Shown here: positions 7,700 to 15,653 of the stretch, piece by piece | How positions within the stretch are numbered: the first letter of the stretch is position 1 | Layout: each line of letters starts with the position of its first letter | Source of the DNA: Actinokineospora bangkokensis | Lineage (GTDB): Bacteria; Actinomycetota; Actinomycetes; Mycobacteriales; Pseudonocardiaceae | DNA length: 64,000 nt | NCBI RefSeq assembly: GCF_001940455.1 | Contig: NZ_MKQR01000016.1 | Coordinates: 31,125-95,124, forward strand | Reading direction: 5' to 3' | Program-made: the position numbers and the translations under genes | Notes under the pieces: model-generated | What the model saw: the letters and a program-made list of their open reading frames with translations, nothing else | What the model was told of the DNA's origin: nothing | The model's database searches: none

Positions 7700-8389
7700 T
7701 CACCCCGGCGCGACCAGCGGGAGTCCGAACGCGACAGTCGCGGCGAACAGGGTGGTGGCGGGCACCGAGCGCAGCGTGCCGTGCAGCAGGGCCTCGGCGG
7801 CGGGGTGGCCGTCCCGGTGGTGGGTCGGCGGGGTGATGACCGACAGCAGCACCGGCGCCGTGGCCAGCAGCCCCGCGAGGTGGGTGCCGAGGACGTCCGC
7901 GCTGCCCGCGACGGTGACCACGATGCCGACCGAGGTGGCGGCACGGGCGGGCACGTCCCACCACGGCGTGCCGCGCACGGGCACCGCCGCGGGTTCGGCG
8001 GGCAGGGCGGCCAGGGCCGCGCCCACGCCCAGCAGCGCGACGGGCACGGCGGCCCACGTCGGGGGCAGCAAGCTGAGCGCCGCCAGGGTCAGCGCGACGG
8101 CGCCCAGGGTGGCCGCCAGGGCGACCGGCGGGCGGGTGCGGCGGTGCGCGAGGTGGGCGTAGACCAGGCAGAACACGGCCACGCCCACCTGCCCGACCAT
8201 CGACCCGCGGGCGGCGTCGGCGGCGGCGGCCGGGCCGCGGGCGACCACGAGCGCGGCGAGGAACGGGACCATCGTCAGTGGCAACCCGACGACGACACCG
8301 CCCACCCGGTGCCCGAAGCGGCGTTGCACGAGGGCGACCGCGGTGACGGTGAGCAGCGGGAACAGGATGTGGACGACCGTGACTCCCAT
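7700..8389 (-). CDS. Integral membrane protein, 229 aa
   Basis: About six to seven hydrophobic helices, including VVHILFPLLTVTAVALV, VVVGLPLTMVPFLAALVVA, VGVAVFCLVYAHL, LGAVALTLAALSLL and AGLLATAPVLLSVITPPTHH, with short basic loops. I do not recognise the family. It is divergent from an Lrp/AsnC regulator across about 120 bp, an arrangement common for amino-acid exporters under Lrp control. That is the only functional hint, so transport is inferred from context. The ATG at 8389 opens directly into the first helix. Confidence 0.7.
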   Translation of the reverse strand: MGVTVVHILFPLLTVTAVALVQRRFGHRVGGVVVGLPLTMVPFLAALVVARGPAAAADAARGSMVGQVGVAVFCLVYAHLAHRRTRPPVALAATLGAVALTLAALSLLPPTWAAVPVALLGVGAALAALPAEPAAVPVRGTPWWDVPARAATSVGIVVTVAGSADVLGTHLAGLLATAPVLLSVITPPTHHRDGHPAAEALLHGTLRSVPATTLFAATVAFGLPLVAPG

Positions 8390-8509
8390 GCCGTCGACCC
8401 TGCCGCCGATCGCGCCGAAGGTGGCGCGGAGATCACGGCGACACCCCGCGAACCGCCGCGCTTTCCGAGGTGTTTGCCACCGATCACCGAGCTATCCACA
8501 CTGGGGCTC

Positions 8510-8959
8510 GTGGATGACATCGATCGGGAGCTCGTGCGGCTGCTGCACGACGACGGCCGCAGCACCTACCACGAGCTCGGCAAGCGGGTCCGGCTCTCCG
8601 CCAACACCGTGGCCGACCGGGTGCGCAGGCTGCGCGCTTCCGGTGTGGTCAGCGGCGTGCACGCGCGCGTCGACCCCACCGCGCTCGGCCGGACCCTGCA
8701 CATGATCAGCGACGTGCGGCTGCGGGAGTCCACCGACCGGGCCGAGTTCGAGCGGGGCCTGCGCGCCATCCCGCAGGTGGTCTCCGGTGCCCGGCTCACC
8801 GGCGACTACGACTACCAACTGCGCCTGGCGTGCACGACCCCGGCGGAGTTCGAGTCCACGATCGACACCCTCAAGCACAGCCACGGCGTGTTGCAGCTGC
8901 GCAGCAGGCTGGTGCTGCACGACCTGCCCCTGGACGCGACCGGCCTGCTCGGCGCGTGA
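8510..8959 (+). CDS. Lrp/AsnC-family regulator
   Basis: 149 aa. It has the N-terminal HTH (DDIDRELVRLLHDDGRSTYHELGKRVRLSANTVADRVRRLRASGVV) followed by the RAM/ligand domain (DVRLRESTDRAEFERGLRAIPQVVSGARLTGDYDYQLRL), which is the normal domain order and size. GTG 8510 is chosen because MDDIDRELVRLL is the usual Lrp start; the longer open frame to the left overlaps the divergent gene. There is no good Shine-Dalgarno, so a leaderless transcript is possible. It probably senses an amino acid and controls the divergent membrane protein. Its stop codon abuts the convergent MBL pseudogene with no gap. Confidence 0.85.
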   Translation: MDDIDRELVRLLHDDGRSTYHELGKRVRLSANTVADRVRRLRASGVVSGVHARVDPTALGRTLHMISDVRLRESTDRAEFERGLRAIPQVVSGARLTGDYDYQLRLACTTPAEFESTIDTLKHSHGVLQLRSRLVLHDLPLDATGLLGA

Positions 8960-9717
8960 TCAGGGCACGCGCGACAGGGCGGTGATGGCGAACCGGCTGC
9001 CGTCGCGGCGCACCTCGACCACCCCGGGGCCTGCGAAGTGCGCGGGCACCACCAGTTCCCGCCGGTCCGCCGCGCGCTCCAGCACCGCGCGCCGGGTGCG
9101 CGCGGCCTGGTCGAGGTCTTCGCAGAAGCAGCTGTTGTGCACGGGGTCGAGCACCTGCACCGGGCTGTGCACCAGGTCTCCGACGAACACGGCGCGGTCG
9201 GAGCCGGACTCGACGCGCACGAGCGAGGACCCGGGGGTGTGGCCGGGTGCGGGGTCGAGGGTGATCGCGGCGTCGACGCGGTGGTGGCCCTCCCGCAGGA
9301 CCGCCTGCGGGAGAACGGGTTCCACGCTGTCGCGGTAGAGGATCGGACTGGCGGCGTGGCGCTGCCGCTGCGCCTCGTCGCGGCCCGCGGGCATCCGGCC
9401 CGCGTTGGCGGGGTCGTAGAACTCCTTGTCCGCGCGGGGGATCAGGTAGGTGGCGTTCGGGAAGGTGGGCACCCAGGCCGCGCCCTCGGCCCGGGTGTTC
9501 CACCCCACGTGGTCGAGGTGCAGGTGGGTGTTGACGACGACGTCGACGTCCTCTGGCCGCACCCCGGCGGCGGCGAGGCGGTCGAGGTAGTCGGTGTCGA
9601 GGTGGTCGAACCTGGGCAGGGTGGGGCGGTGGGCACGATGGTGGTCAACGGGGCGATCGGGCCCGCCCACTCGGTGACCCGGGTGATCTCCACGTCGCCG
9701 ATGCGCGTGACGTCCAT
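8960..9717 (-). pseudogene. MBL-fold metallo-hydrolase, frameshifted and internally deleted
   Basis: The 5' end (9717 down to about 9630) encodes MDVTRIGDVEITRVTEWAGP, a standard start for this MBL subfamily. Homology then moves to another frame (TLPRFDHLDTDYLDRLAAAGVRPEDVDVVVNTHLHLDHVGW) through to the stop at 8960. The zinc motif HLHLDH and the later GHTPGSSLV and PAHFAGPG segments are intact. The region that normally holds the 'TWLVRTGGRTVLVDTGxGND' strand, about 40-50 residues, is missing at the junction near 9622-9632. A single deletion that is not a multiple of three explains both the gap and the frame change. A 236-aa open frame from 9670 remains, but it lacks the first part of the fold. 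Confidence 0.72.
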
Positions 9718-9790
9718 GTCGACGACGTTAGGCGGGTCCGGTGAGCAGTTCGATGCGGAGCAAGCTCAAGGTGATGCGCGATCGGCTCAC

Positions 9791-10495
9791 GTGACGGGCG
9801 ACTTGGTGCTGATCCCGCGCGGTGACGCGCACGTGCTGGCGGATTCGCCCTCCCCGGCTGGGGCGACGCCGTTCGACGACGCGGTGGACAACCCGGCAGG
9901 CACCACCGACTTCCTGTGCGGCAAGTACCGCGTGGACACCGCCCGCGCGCACCCGCTGCTGAGCGGGTTGCCCGAGGTGGTGCACCTGCCCACCGCCGAC
10001 GGGCAGAACCCCACCCTGCGCACGACGATCGACCTGCTGGGCGCGGAGGTGGCGGCGCAGCGCCCGGGGCACGGCAGCGCGGTCCGGGCCCTGCTCGACC
10101 TGCTGCTGGTGCACGCCCTGCGCGCCTGGCTCGACGCGGACCCGGCGTCGGGGTGGCACCGGGCGCTCACCGACCCGCCGACCGCCGCCGCGCTCTCGGC
10201 CCTGCACGCGGACCCGGGGGCGCCGTGGCGGCTGCCTGACCTGGCCGCGCGCGTCGGGCTCTCGCGGGCGACGCTGGCCCGGCGCTTCGCCGCCTCCACG
10301 GGCCGATCCCCGATGGCCTACCTGGCCTGGTGGCGGCTGGCCACGGCCGCGCACCTGCTGCGCGACAGCGACCTGCCGATGCGGGCCATCGCGCGCCAGG
10401 TCGGCTACACCTCGTCCTACGCGTTCTCCACGGCGTTCAAGCGGCAGTACGGTCAAGCGCCGACGCACTACCGCGCGGACGCCCTCAGCGGGTGA
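9791..10495 (+). CDS. AraC-family regulator, N-terminus shortened
   Basis: About 234 aa from GTG 9791; the frame is open upstream and an ATG at 9716 would give 259 aa. The C-terminal AraC HTH pair is complete (WRLPDLAARVGLSRATLARRFAASTGRSPMAYL ... MRAIARQVGYTSSYAFSTAFKRQYGQAPTHYR). The N-terminal half matches the cupin of the AraC 'cupin_6' group only from GDLVLIPRGDAHVLADSP onward. The preceding 40-60 residues normally seen are absent and the upstream codons show no match. With the deleted MBL gene next door, this looks like a truncation from the same local rearrangement. It may still bind DNA. Confidence 0.7.
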   Translation: MTGDLVLIPRGDAHVLADSPSPAGATPFDDAVDNPAGTTDFLCGKYRVDTARAHPLLSGLPEVVHLPTADGQNPTLRTTIDLLGAEVAAQRPGHGSAVRALLDLLLVHALRAWLDADPASGWHRALTDPPTAAALSALHADPGAPWRLPDLAARVGLSRATLARRFAASTGRSPMAYLAWWRLATAAHLLRDSDLPMRAIARQVGYTSSYAFSTAFKRQYGQAPTHYRADALSG

Positions 10496-11081
10496 GCGCG
10501 CGCACCAGCAGGTCGACGAGCTTGTCCAGGTAGTCGTCCTCCAGCTCGGCTTGGCGCACGCGCACCCGCCAGTACAGGGGCGCGGCGACGAGGTCCATGG
10601 CCAGCTCGACGTCGACGTCGGCGGGCAGCTCGCCGCGGGCGACGGCCCTGGTCAGCACCTCCGCGCCGCGGGCGCGGCGGGGTTCACCGATCATGTCCGC
10701 GATGACCCCGGCCAGCGCCGGGGTGCGGGTGGCCTCGGCGGTGAGGTCGGGCAGGATGCGCGAGAGCAGCGGGTGGGTGATCCACTCGTGCACCCCGGCG
10801 AGCACCGCGCGCAGGTCGCCGCGCAGCGAGCCGGTGTCGGGGACGCGGGCCATCGGCACGCTCAGCTCGGACACCACCGAGACGACCATCTCCCGCTTGG
10901 ACGGCCAGCGCCGGTAGAGCGCGCTCTTGCCCACCCCGGCGCGCTTGGCCACGGCCTCCATCGACAGCCGCCCGTAGCCCGCGTCGGCCAGCTCGGTGAG
11001 CACCGCGTCAGCGATCGCGGTGGTGACCTGGGGTTGCAGGACGGCGGCGCCGGTGGGGGCGCGGCGGGTGCGGTCGGCCAT
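10485..11081 (-). CDS. TetR-family transcriptional regulator
   Basis: 198 aa with N-terminal HTH (IADAVLTELADAGYGRLSMEAVAKRAGVGKSALYRRWPSKREMVVSVV) and a TetR_C_11-like C-terminal region (ATRTPALAGVIADMIGEPRRARGAEVLTRAVARGELPADVDVELAMDLVAAPLYWRV). ATG 11081 is chosen; another in-frame ATG at 11093 would add MLGA. The 3' end overlaps the convergent AraC gene by 11 bp. It is divergent from the SnoaL/NmrA pair, with a perfect 19-bp dyad in the gap, so it probably represses those genes and itself. Confidence 0.87.
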   Translation of the reverse strand: MADRTRRAPTGAAVLQPQVTTAIADAVLTELADAGYGRLSMEAVAKRAGVGKSALYRRWPSKREMVVSVVSELSVPMARVPDTGSLRGDLRAVLAGVHEWITHPLLSRILPDLTAEATRTPALAGVIADMIGEPRRARGAEVLTRAVARGELPADVDVELAMDLVAAPLYWRVRVRQAELEDDYLDKLVDLLVRALTR

Positions 11082-11099
11082 GGCGCCCAGCATACGACT

Positions 11100-11118
11100 G
11101 GACGGGACGGTCCCGTCC
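11100..11118. promoter_or_regulatory. TetR operator
   Basis: GGACGGGACGGTCCCGTCC is a perfect 8-bp dyad around a 3-bp centre, 19 bp upstream of the TetR ATG. A degenerate second site, GGGACGGAACCGTATCGTCC, follows at about 11133-11152, towards the SnoaL gene start at 11169. The layout suits divergent control. Confidence 0.7.
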
Positions 11119-11168
11119 GGCCTACTCTGGTCGGGACGGAACCGTATCGTCCACTTGGAGGGACCCCG

Positions 11169-11591
11169 ATGACCCCGCGCGACCTGCTCGACGAGGCCCT
11201 GCGGCTGCTGCTCGCCAAGGACATGGCCGGGTTCAGCGACCTGTGGGCCGAGGACGGGACCATGGAGTTCCCGTTCGCCCCCGAGGGCTACCCGCGGCTG
11301 GAGGGGCGGGCGGCGGTGGCCGACTACGTGCGCGACTACCCCGACCTGCTCGACATCCACGAGTTCACCGACCTGGTGGTGCACGAGACCGCCGACCCCC
11401 GGACCATCGTGGCCGAGTTCGCCGCCCGGGGCGCCGTGACCGCCACCGGCGCGCCGTACCAGCTGCGCTACATCGCCGTGATCACCGCGGTGGACGGCAA
11501 GATCACCAGCTACCGCGACTACTGGAGCCCCGCCGCCGTCGCGGGCATCACCGGTTCGCTGGACGACTTCGCCGCCGGGGTGCGCTCGTGA
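11169..11591 (+). CDS. SnoaL-like / NTF2-fold protein
   Basis: 140 aa. The pattern ALRLLLAKDMAGFSDLWAEDGTMEFPFAPEGYPRLEGRAAVADYVR ... YIAVITAVDGKITSYRDYWSP is the classic NTF2/SnoaL cone fold (ketosteroid-isomerase-like). Such proteins act as isomerases, cyclases or simple ligand binders, and sequence does not tell which. The ATG follows GGAGGGACCCCG. It is coupled by a GTGA overlap to an NmrA-like NAD(P)-binding protein and divergent from a TetR gene, so the three form one regulated unit, possibly for detoxifying a small organic compound. Confidence 0.85.
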   Translation: MTPRDLLDEALRLLLAKDMAGFSDLWAEDGTMEFPFAPEGYPRLEGRAAVADYVRDYPDLLDIHEFTDLVVHETADPRTIVAEFAARGAVTATGAPYQLRYIAVITAVDGKITSYRDYWSPAAVAGITGSLDDFAAGVRS

Positions 11592-12421
11592 CCACCCTCG
11601 TCACCGGCGGCACCGGCACCACCGGCCGCCGGGTCGCCGCGGCGCTGGCCGCGTTGTCCGAGCCCACCAGGATCGCCACCCGAACCCCGCGGGCACCCGG
11701 GCAGGTCCGGTTCTCCTGGGCCGACGGGTCGACGTTCGCACCAGCGCTGTCCGGAGTGGACAGCGTGTACCTGCTCGCCCCGGCCGGCTCAGCGGAACCG
11801 GCCGAGCTGACCGAGCGCTTCCTCGACGTCGCGCGGGCCGAGGGCGTCCGGCGGGTGGTGCTGCTCAGCTCGTCGGCCGTGCCGGACTCGCCGTCGGGCA
11901 TCGGCGCCCTGCCCGCGCTGGTGCGGCGGATGCCGGAGTGGGCGGTGCTGCGCCCGTCCTGGTTCATGCAGAACTTCACCGGCGACCACCCGGTCGCGGT
12001 GGGCATCCGCGAGCGCGGGGAGGTCCTGACGGCGACGGGTGACGGGCGCGTCGCCTTCGTCGACGCGGGCGACATCGCCGCCGTCGCCGCCCGCGCGCTC
12101 ACCGATGCCGCGCCGCACAACACCGACCACATCATCACCGGCCCGGAGGCGTTGAGCTACGCCGAAGCCGTCGCCATCGTCTCCCGCCACACCGGGCGAC
12201 CCGCGCGCCACCGCGCAGTGACAACGGAAGACCTGGTCGCGCTGCTGGAGTCCTCCGGCATGTCCACGCCCTACGCGCGGATGCTCGCCGCGCTCGACGA
12301 GCACATCCGCGAAGGCGGCGAGGACCGCACCACCTCGGTGGTGGCGGAGGTGACCGGTCGCCCGGCGCGCTCGTTCGAGCGTTTCGCCTCGACGGACCTG
12401 GTGCCTGCGCTGTCCGGCTGA
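11588..12421 (+). CDS. NmrA-like NAD(P)-binding protein
   Basis: 277 aa atypical short-chain dehydrogenase. The N-terminal dinucleotide loop is TLVTGGTGTTGRRVAAAL. The middle reads SVYLLAPAGSAEPAELTERFLDVARAEGVRRVVLLSSSAVP, then WAVLRPSWFMQNFTGDHPVAV and FVDAGDIAAVAARAL, all hallmarks of the NmrA/azoreductase-like family. No Tyr-x-x-x-Lys catalytic pair is evident, so the role may be redox sensing or reductase. The GTG start overlaps the stop of the SnoaL gene by 4 bp. Probably controlled by the divergent TetR protein. Confidence 0.85.
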   Translation: MTTLVTGGTGTTGRRVAAALAALSEPTRIATRTPRAPGQVRFSWADGSTFAPALSGVDSVYLLAPAGSAEPAELTERFLDVARAEGVRRVVLLSSSAVPDSPSGIGALPALVRRMPEWAVLRPSWFMQNFTGDHPVAVGIRERGEVLTATGDGRVAFVDAGDIAAVAARALTDAAPHNTDHIITGPEALSYAEAVAIVSRHTGRPARHRAVTTEDLVALLESSGMSTPYARMLAALDEHIREGGEDRTTSVVAEVTGRPARSFERFASTDLVPALSG

Positions 12422-12503
12422 CGCCTGTCCGGTCGATTGCCCGCGGCGGGCGCAGGCGCCACGATCTCCGCTGTCGGACATTCACCGGGTGGAGGGCGTG
12501 ATC

Positions 12504-13358
12504 GTGATCCGTCGACTGGGCGTGGTGCTGGCGGCCCTGACAACCATGCTGGTGGCCGTCCCCGGTGTCGCGTCCGCGGCGTCCGCGACCGTGGGCCGCA
12601 CCGACGGCGACGGGCTCACGATCCGGACCGGGCCCACCACGGGCAGCGCCTCGCGAGGGCTGGTCTGGGACGGTCAGGTCGTCGACATCTCCTGCCAGGT
12701 GGTCGGCCAGGCGGTGACCAACACCCGGGGCTTCACCAGCGACCTGTGGGACTTCGTACCCGCGCTCGGCGGGTACCTGTCGGACGCCTACATGGCCACC
12801 GGCTACGACTACCGGATCCCCGGGGTGCCCGATTGCGGCGGGGCAGGCGGCGGTTCCCTGGTGCCCGTGTCGCAGTTCCAGGGCCAGCCCAACCAGGGCG
12901 AGGACTGCGGCCCGACCAGCGTCGTCACCGCCCTGCTCGCCTCCGGCCGGGTGCCGAGGGCCTGGAGCGCGGGCACCCCCGTGGCCGCGATCAACCAGGC
13001 GCGCCGGGACATGGGCTTGGACCCGACGTGGAACGACCCGGCGCAGTTCGGCACCAGCGAGACCGACGTGGTGCGCGCCCTGGGCGCCAACGGGGTGTCG
13101 GCGTGGACGTCGTGGGACCTCGCGGCGTCGCTGGCGCACGTGCGCGCGGGCGGGCAGGCGGTGATGGCGGGCAACATGATCAGCCTGCCGTGGTCGGGGA
13201 ACGACGTCGCGCACTTCCTGACCGTCGCCGGGTACGAGGGCGGCCAGTACCTCGTGCTCGACCCGGCGTCGCAGCCGGTCGTCTACCGGGCCACGCAGGC
13301 GACCCTCGCCGCGTACTGGGACCACCAGTACGGGCGGGCGGCCGTCCTGTTCTCCTAG
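12504..13358 (+). CDS. Secreted C39-like peptidase family protein with SH3-like N-domain
   Basis: 284 aa. A Sec signal peptide (MIRRLGVVLAALTTMLVAVPGVASA) is followed by a bacterial SH3-like segment (GLTIRTGPTTGSASRGLVWDGQVVDISCQVVGQ) and, after a Gly/Ser hinge, a papain-like C39_2 domain. The likely catalytic Cys is in QGEDCGPTSVVTALL (about residue 135), His in NDVAHFLTVAGYE (about 236) and Asp/Asn in LVLDPASQP (about 253). GTG 12504 has GGAGGG 7 nt upstream; GTGs at 12489 and 12498 are in frame but poorly spaced. Likely exported; substrate unknown, perhaps peptidoglycan or a peptide. Its last codons are part of a long inverted repeat. Confidence 0.78.
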   Translation: MIRRLGVVLAALTTMLVAVPGVASAASATVGRTDGDGLTIRTGPTTGSASRGLVWDGQVVDISCQVVGQAVTNTRGFTSDLWDFVPALGGYLSDAYMATGYDYRIPGVPDCGGAGGGSLVPVSQFQGQPNQGEDCGPTSVVTALLASGRVPRAWSAGTPVAAINQARRDMGLDPTWNDPAQFGTSETDVVRALGANGVSAWTSWDLAASLAHVRAGGQAVMAGNMISLPWSGNDVAHFLTVAGYEGGQYLVLDPASQPVVYRATQATLAAYWDHQYGRAAVLFS

Positions 13359-13410
13359 GGCCTGTCCTCGGCCGTGTTCCAGGCACGGCCGAGGAGAACA
13401 GGACGGCCGC
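13338..13410. repeat. Inverted duplication over a gene end, possible terminator
   Basis: The last 19 bp of the C39-like gene (13338-13356) plus CGGCCGTG at 13369-13376 reappear inverted and contiguous at 13384-13410. The left arm is interrupted by 12 bp (AGGGCCTGTCCT) that the right arm lacks. The structure can fold into a strong bulged hairpin directly after the stop codon and could terminate both convergent genes. It looks like a small inverted duplication. Confidence 0.65.
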
Positions 13411-13476
13411 CCGGCAGCAGCGCCCCCGACAGCGGTACCTGCTCGGGCGGGTCGAGCACGGCGACGGGCAGCGGGC

Positions 13477-14415
13477 TCACCGGTGCACCTCCCCGGACCT
13501 GGCCGCCGCGGCCAGGTCGGCGCGGGTGGGCAGGCCCTCCCAGTCGCCGGGGACGGTGCAGGCGTAGCCGCCGACGGCGTTGGCGGTGGCCAGGCAGCGC
13601 TCGACGGGTTCGCCGAGGACCAGCTCGGCCAGGTAGCCGCCGACGAAGCCGTCACCCGCGCCCACCGGGTCGACGACCCGCACCGGGGTCGTGGGCGCCG
13701 GGACGAACCGGCCGTCCGCGTGCGCGAGGGCGCCCCGCTCCCCCAGCTTGAGCACCGCCGTCGCCGGGCCGAGCGCGGTGAGCCCGGCCGCCAGCTCCTC
13801 GTCGGTGCCGCCGCGCCCCAGCACCAGCTCGGCTTCCTCGACCCCGGCGAACACCAGGTCGGCCGACGCGACCAGGCGGGCGAGCACCGGCGCGGCCCGG
13901 GAGTCCGCCCACAGCGTGCGGCGGTGGTTGACGTCGAACGACACCGGCACGCCCGCCGCGCGGGCCAGCGCGATGGCCCGCTCGACCGCGCGCAGCGGGC
14001 CGGGGCCGAGCGCGGGGGTGATCCCGGTCAGGTGCAGCACGTCCGCGGCGGCCACCAGCTCCGGGTCCACATCGGACTCCGAGAGCCGGGACGCCGCGCT
14101 GCCCGCCCGGTAGTAGCGCACCGCGCTCGGGTGCCCGCCGCGCACCTCCTTGACCATCAGGCCGGTGGGCGCACCGGGGTCGAGCGGCGCGCGGACGTCG
14201 ACGCCCTCGGCCCGCACCTCCCGGGTGACCGCGCGGCCCAGCGCGTCGTCGCCGACCCGGCTGACCCAGGTGGCCCGGCCGCCGAGGCGGGCCACGGCGA
14301 TGGCGACGTTGGACTCCGCGCCGCCCACCCCGAGCACCGGCGGGCCGGTGGCGACCCCGCTGGCGGGCACGGTCAGCAGGGCCATCGTCTCGCCCAGCGC
14401 GAGCACCCCGCTCAC
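13477..14415 (-). CDS. PfkB-family sugar kinase, 2-dehydro-3-deoxygluconate kinase-like
   Basis: 312 aa ribokinase fold. It starts VLALGETMALLTVPASG, has the first signature region GGAESNVAIAVARLGGRATWVSRVGDDALG, and ends with the anion-hole/catalytic motif VVDPVGAGDGFVGGYLAELV (catalytic Asp in GAGDGF). The overall pattern matches KDG kinases, which phosphorylate 2-keto-3-deoxygluconate in hexuronate or Entner-Doudoroff catabolism. GTG 14415 overlaps the TGA of the upstream dehydrogenase remnant, the usual operonic coupling, which shows that a hexonate operon once stood here. With the dehydrogenase broken, the kinase may be an orphan. Confidence 0.8.
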   Translation of the reverse strand: MSGVLALGETMALLTVPASGVATGPPVLGVGGAESNVAIAVARLGGRATWVSRVGDDALGRAVTREVRAEGVDVRAPLDPGAPTGLMVKEVRGGHPSAVRYYRAGSAASRLSESDVDPELVAAADVLHLTGITPALGPGPLRAVERAIALARAAGVPVSFDVNHRRTLWADSRAAPVLARLVASADLVFAGVEEAELVLGRGGTDEELAAGLTALGPATAVLKLGERGALAHADGRFVPAPTTPVRVVDPVGAGDGFVGGYLAELVLGEPVERCLATANAVGGYACTVPGDWEGLPTRADLAAAARSGEVHR

Positions 14416-14737
14416 GCCGCGCCGCCCAGCCGCAGCACCTCGCCGCCGCCCACCGCGGCGCGCTCCAACACGGGCACGGCGTCGTCGAGGCCGTGCCCAC
14501 CGGCCCCCAGCGGCTCCAGGTCCGGGCCCGCGCTGGCGGTGATCTCGTCGACGAACCGGTAGCGGTCGACCCAGGTGACCTCGCGGGTGACAAGGTCAAC
14601 CAGGGCGGCGGGGACCGGGGTGCAGGGGAGGTTGCCCACCTGCCCAGCGTGCCGCGCTGGGCGGTGGCGCGCAGCACCGGGCCGAGCGCGCCGGAGGCCT
14701 CCAACACCAGCTCCACGTCACTGGCGGTCTGGGATCA
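14412..14737 (-). pseudogene. Remnant of an L-idonate 5-dehydrogenase-like MDR enzyme
   Basis: Only the C-terminal third remains. From about 14737 one frame reads ASDVELVLEASGALGPVLRATAQRG. The homology then passes to another frame, GNLPCTPVPAALVDLVTREVTWVDRYRFVDEI, a motif characteristic of L-idonate 5-dehydrogenases, and ends HGLDDAVPVLERAAVGGGEVLRLGG. A further internal loss follows RFVDEI, where the usual 'AVxLLASGRIDVxPL' stretch is missing. The catalytic zinc domain and most of the Rossmann fold are gone, and the divergent gene begins close by. So this is a decayed gene upstream of, and overlapping, the sugar kinase. Confidence 0.7.
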
Positions 14738-14860
14738 GCCCCGGCGACGACACCGAGTGACCGGATGCCGCTGCGCGGATCACCGACCGGTGGCACCCCC
14801 ACCGCCGCGCTCGGAGCAGGATGGACGGACCTGTCCCCAACCTTCGAGGGGTGGTCGGCG

Positions 14861-15565
14861 GTGACGCCAGGGACCAGTGCGGCGGACCTGCTGCGGGGCG
14901 TGGCCGAGCGGGCCGCGACCGGTGGGGCGCCGTCCGGCGCGGGGCGCTACCACTACGTGCGGACCTGCGGGTGGTACCTGCGGTCGGTGACGCGGATCTC
15001 GCGGCGCGGAGCGGCGCACGGGCCGAGCACCAGCACGGTGGAGCCCTTCGAGCGCGAGCAGTGGATCGCCCCGGACGGGTCGGGGCGGCTGGTGGTCACC
15101 AGCAACGGGCACCCCGTGCGGCCCAGCGGCGAGTTCGGCCCCGGCGGCCTGGGCGCCAGGTTCCTCACCGGGACCGACCGGGCCGCGGTAGCCGAGGTGG
15201 TGCGCGACGGGGACGGCACCGCCGGAGCCCTGCGGGCGATCACCGGGGTGTGGCTGCGGCAAGTGGTCCCGCCCGACCTGCGCCGGGCGCTGCTGCTCGC
15301 CTTGGCCGACCTCGACGGCCTGGAGGTGGTGGGCGAGACCCGCGATCACCTGGGCCGGGCCGGGGTGGCGGTGGCCCACCACGACCGGGAGCGCCGCACC
15401 CGGGTGGTGCTGGTGTTCCACGCCAGGCACGGGTGGTTGCTCGGCCGGGAGGAGATCGCCCTGCCGGGGGCGCGGGTGTCCCTGCCGACGCCGGTGTCGA
15501 CGAGCAACACGCTGGTGACGCTCACCGGCTACACCGAGACGACCACCGAGCAGCCGCAGGCCTAG
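14861..15565 (+). CDS. CU044_5270-like protein lacking the membrane anchor
   Basis: About 234 aa from GTG 14861; the frame is open to 14765 but without a convincing start. The segments SAADLLRGVAERAA ... GRYHYVRTCGWYLRSVTRISRR, EQWIAPDGSGRLVVTSNG and the end VGETRDHLGRAGVAVAHHDRERRTRVVLVFHARHGWLLGREEIAL resemble the extracytoplasmic half of CU044_5270-family proteins. That family usually has an N-terminal cytosolic part and a transmembrane helix, about 100 residues, usually next to a sigma-factor gene. Neither is present, and the dehydrogenase remnant abuts its 5' side. It is probably 5'-truncated, or a variant; function unknown. Confidence 0.5.
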   Translation: MTPGTSAADLLRGVAERAATGGAPSGAGRYHYVRTCGWYLRSVTRISRRGAAHGPSTSTVEPFEREQWIAPDGSGRLVVTSNGHPVRPSGEFGPGGLGARFLTGTDRAAVAEVVRDGDGTAGALRAITGVWLRQVVPPDLRRALLLALADLDGLEVVGETRDHLGRAGVAVAHHDRERRTRVVLVFHARHGWLLGREEIALPGARVSLPTPVSTSNTLVTLTGYTETTTEQPQA

Positions 15566-15653
15566 AGGCTGTCGCGCAAGTGGGGCGGGGTCAGCCCTTG
15601 TGCCGGTGTTGCCTCGAACGGTGCCGGGTGCAGGTTGGGGACGCACAGCCTGA

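Noticed and set aside
8960-9670. Intact 236-aa MBL protein from a start at 9670
   Set aside because: The first 16 codons match nothing, while the correct N-terminus is found in another frame upstream, so a frameshifted, deleted gene explains the data better.
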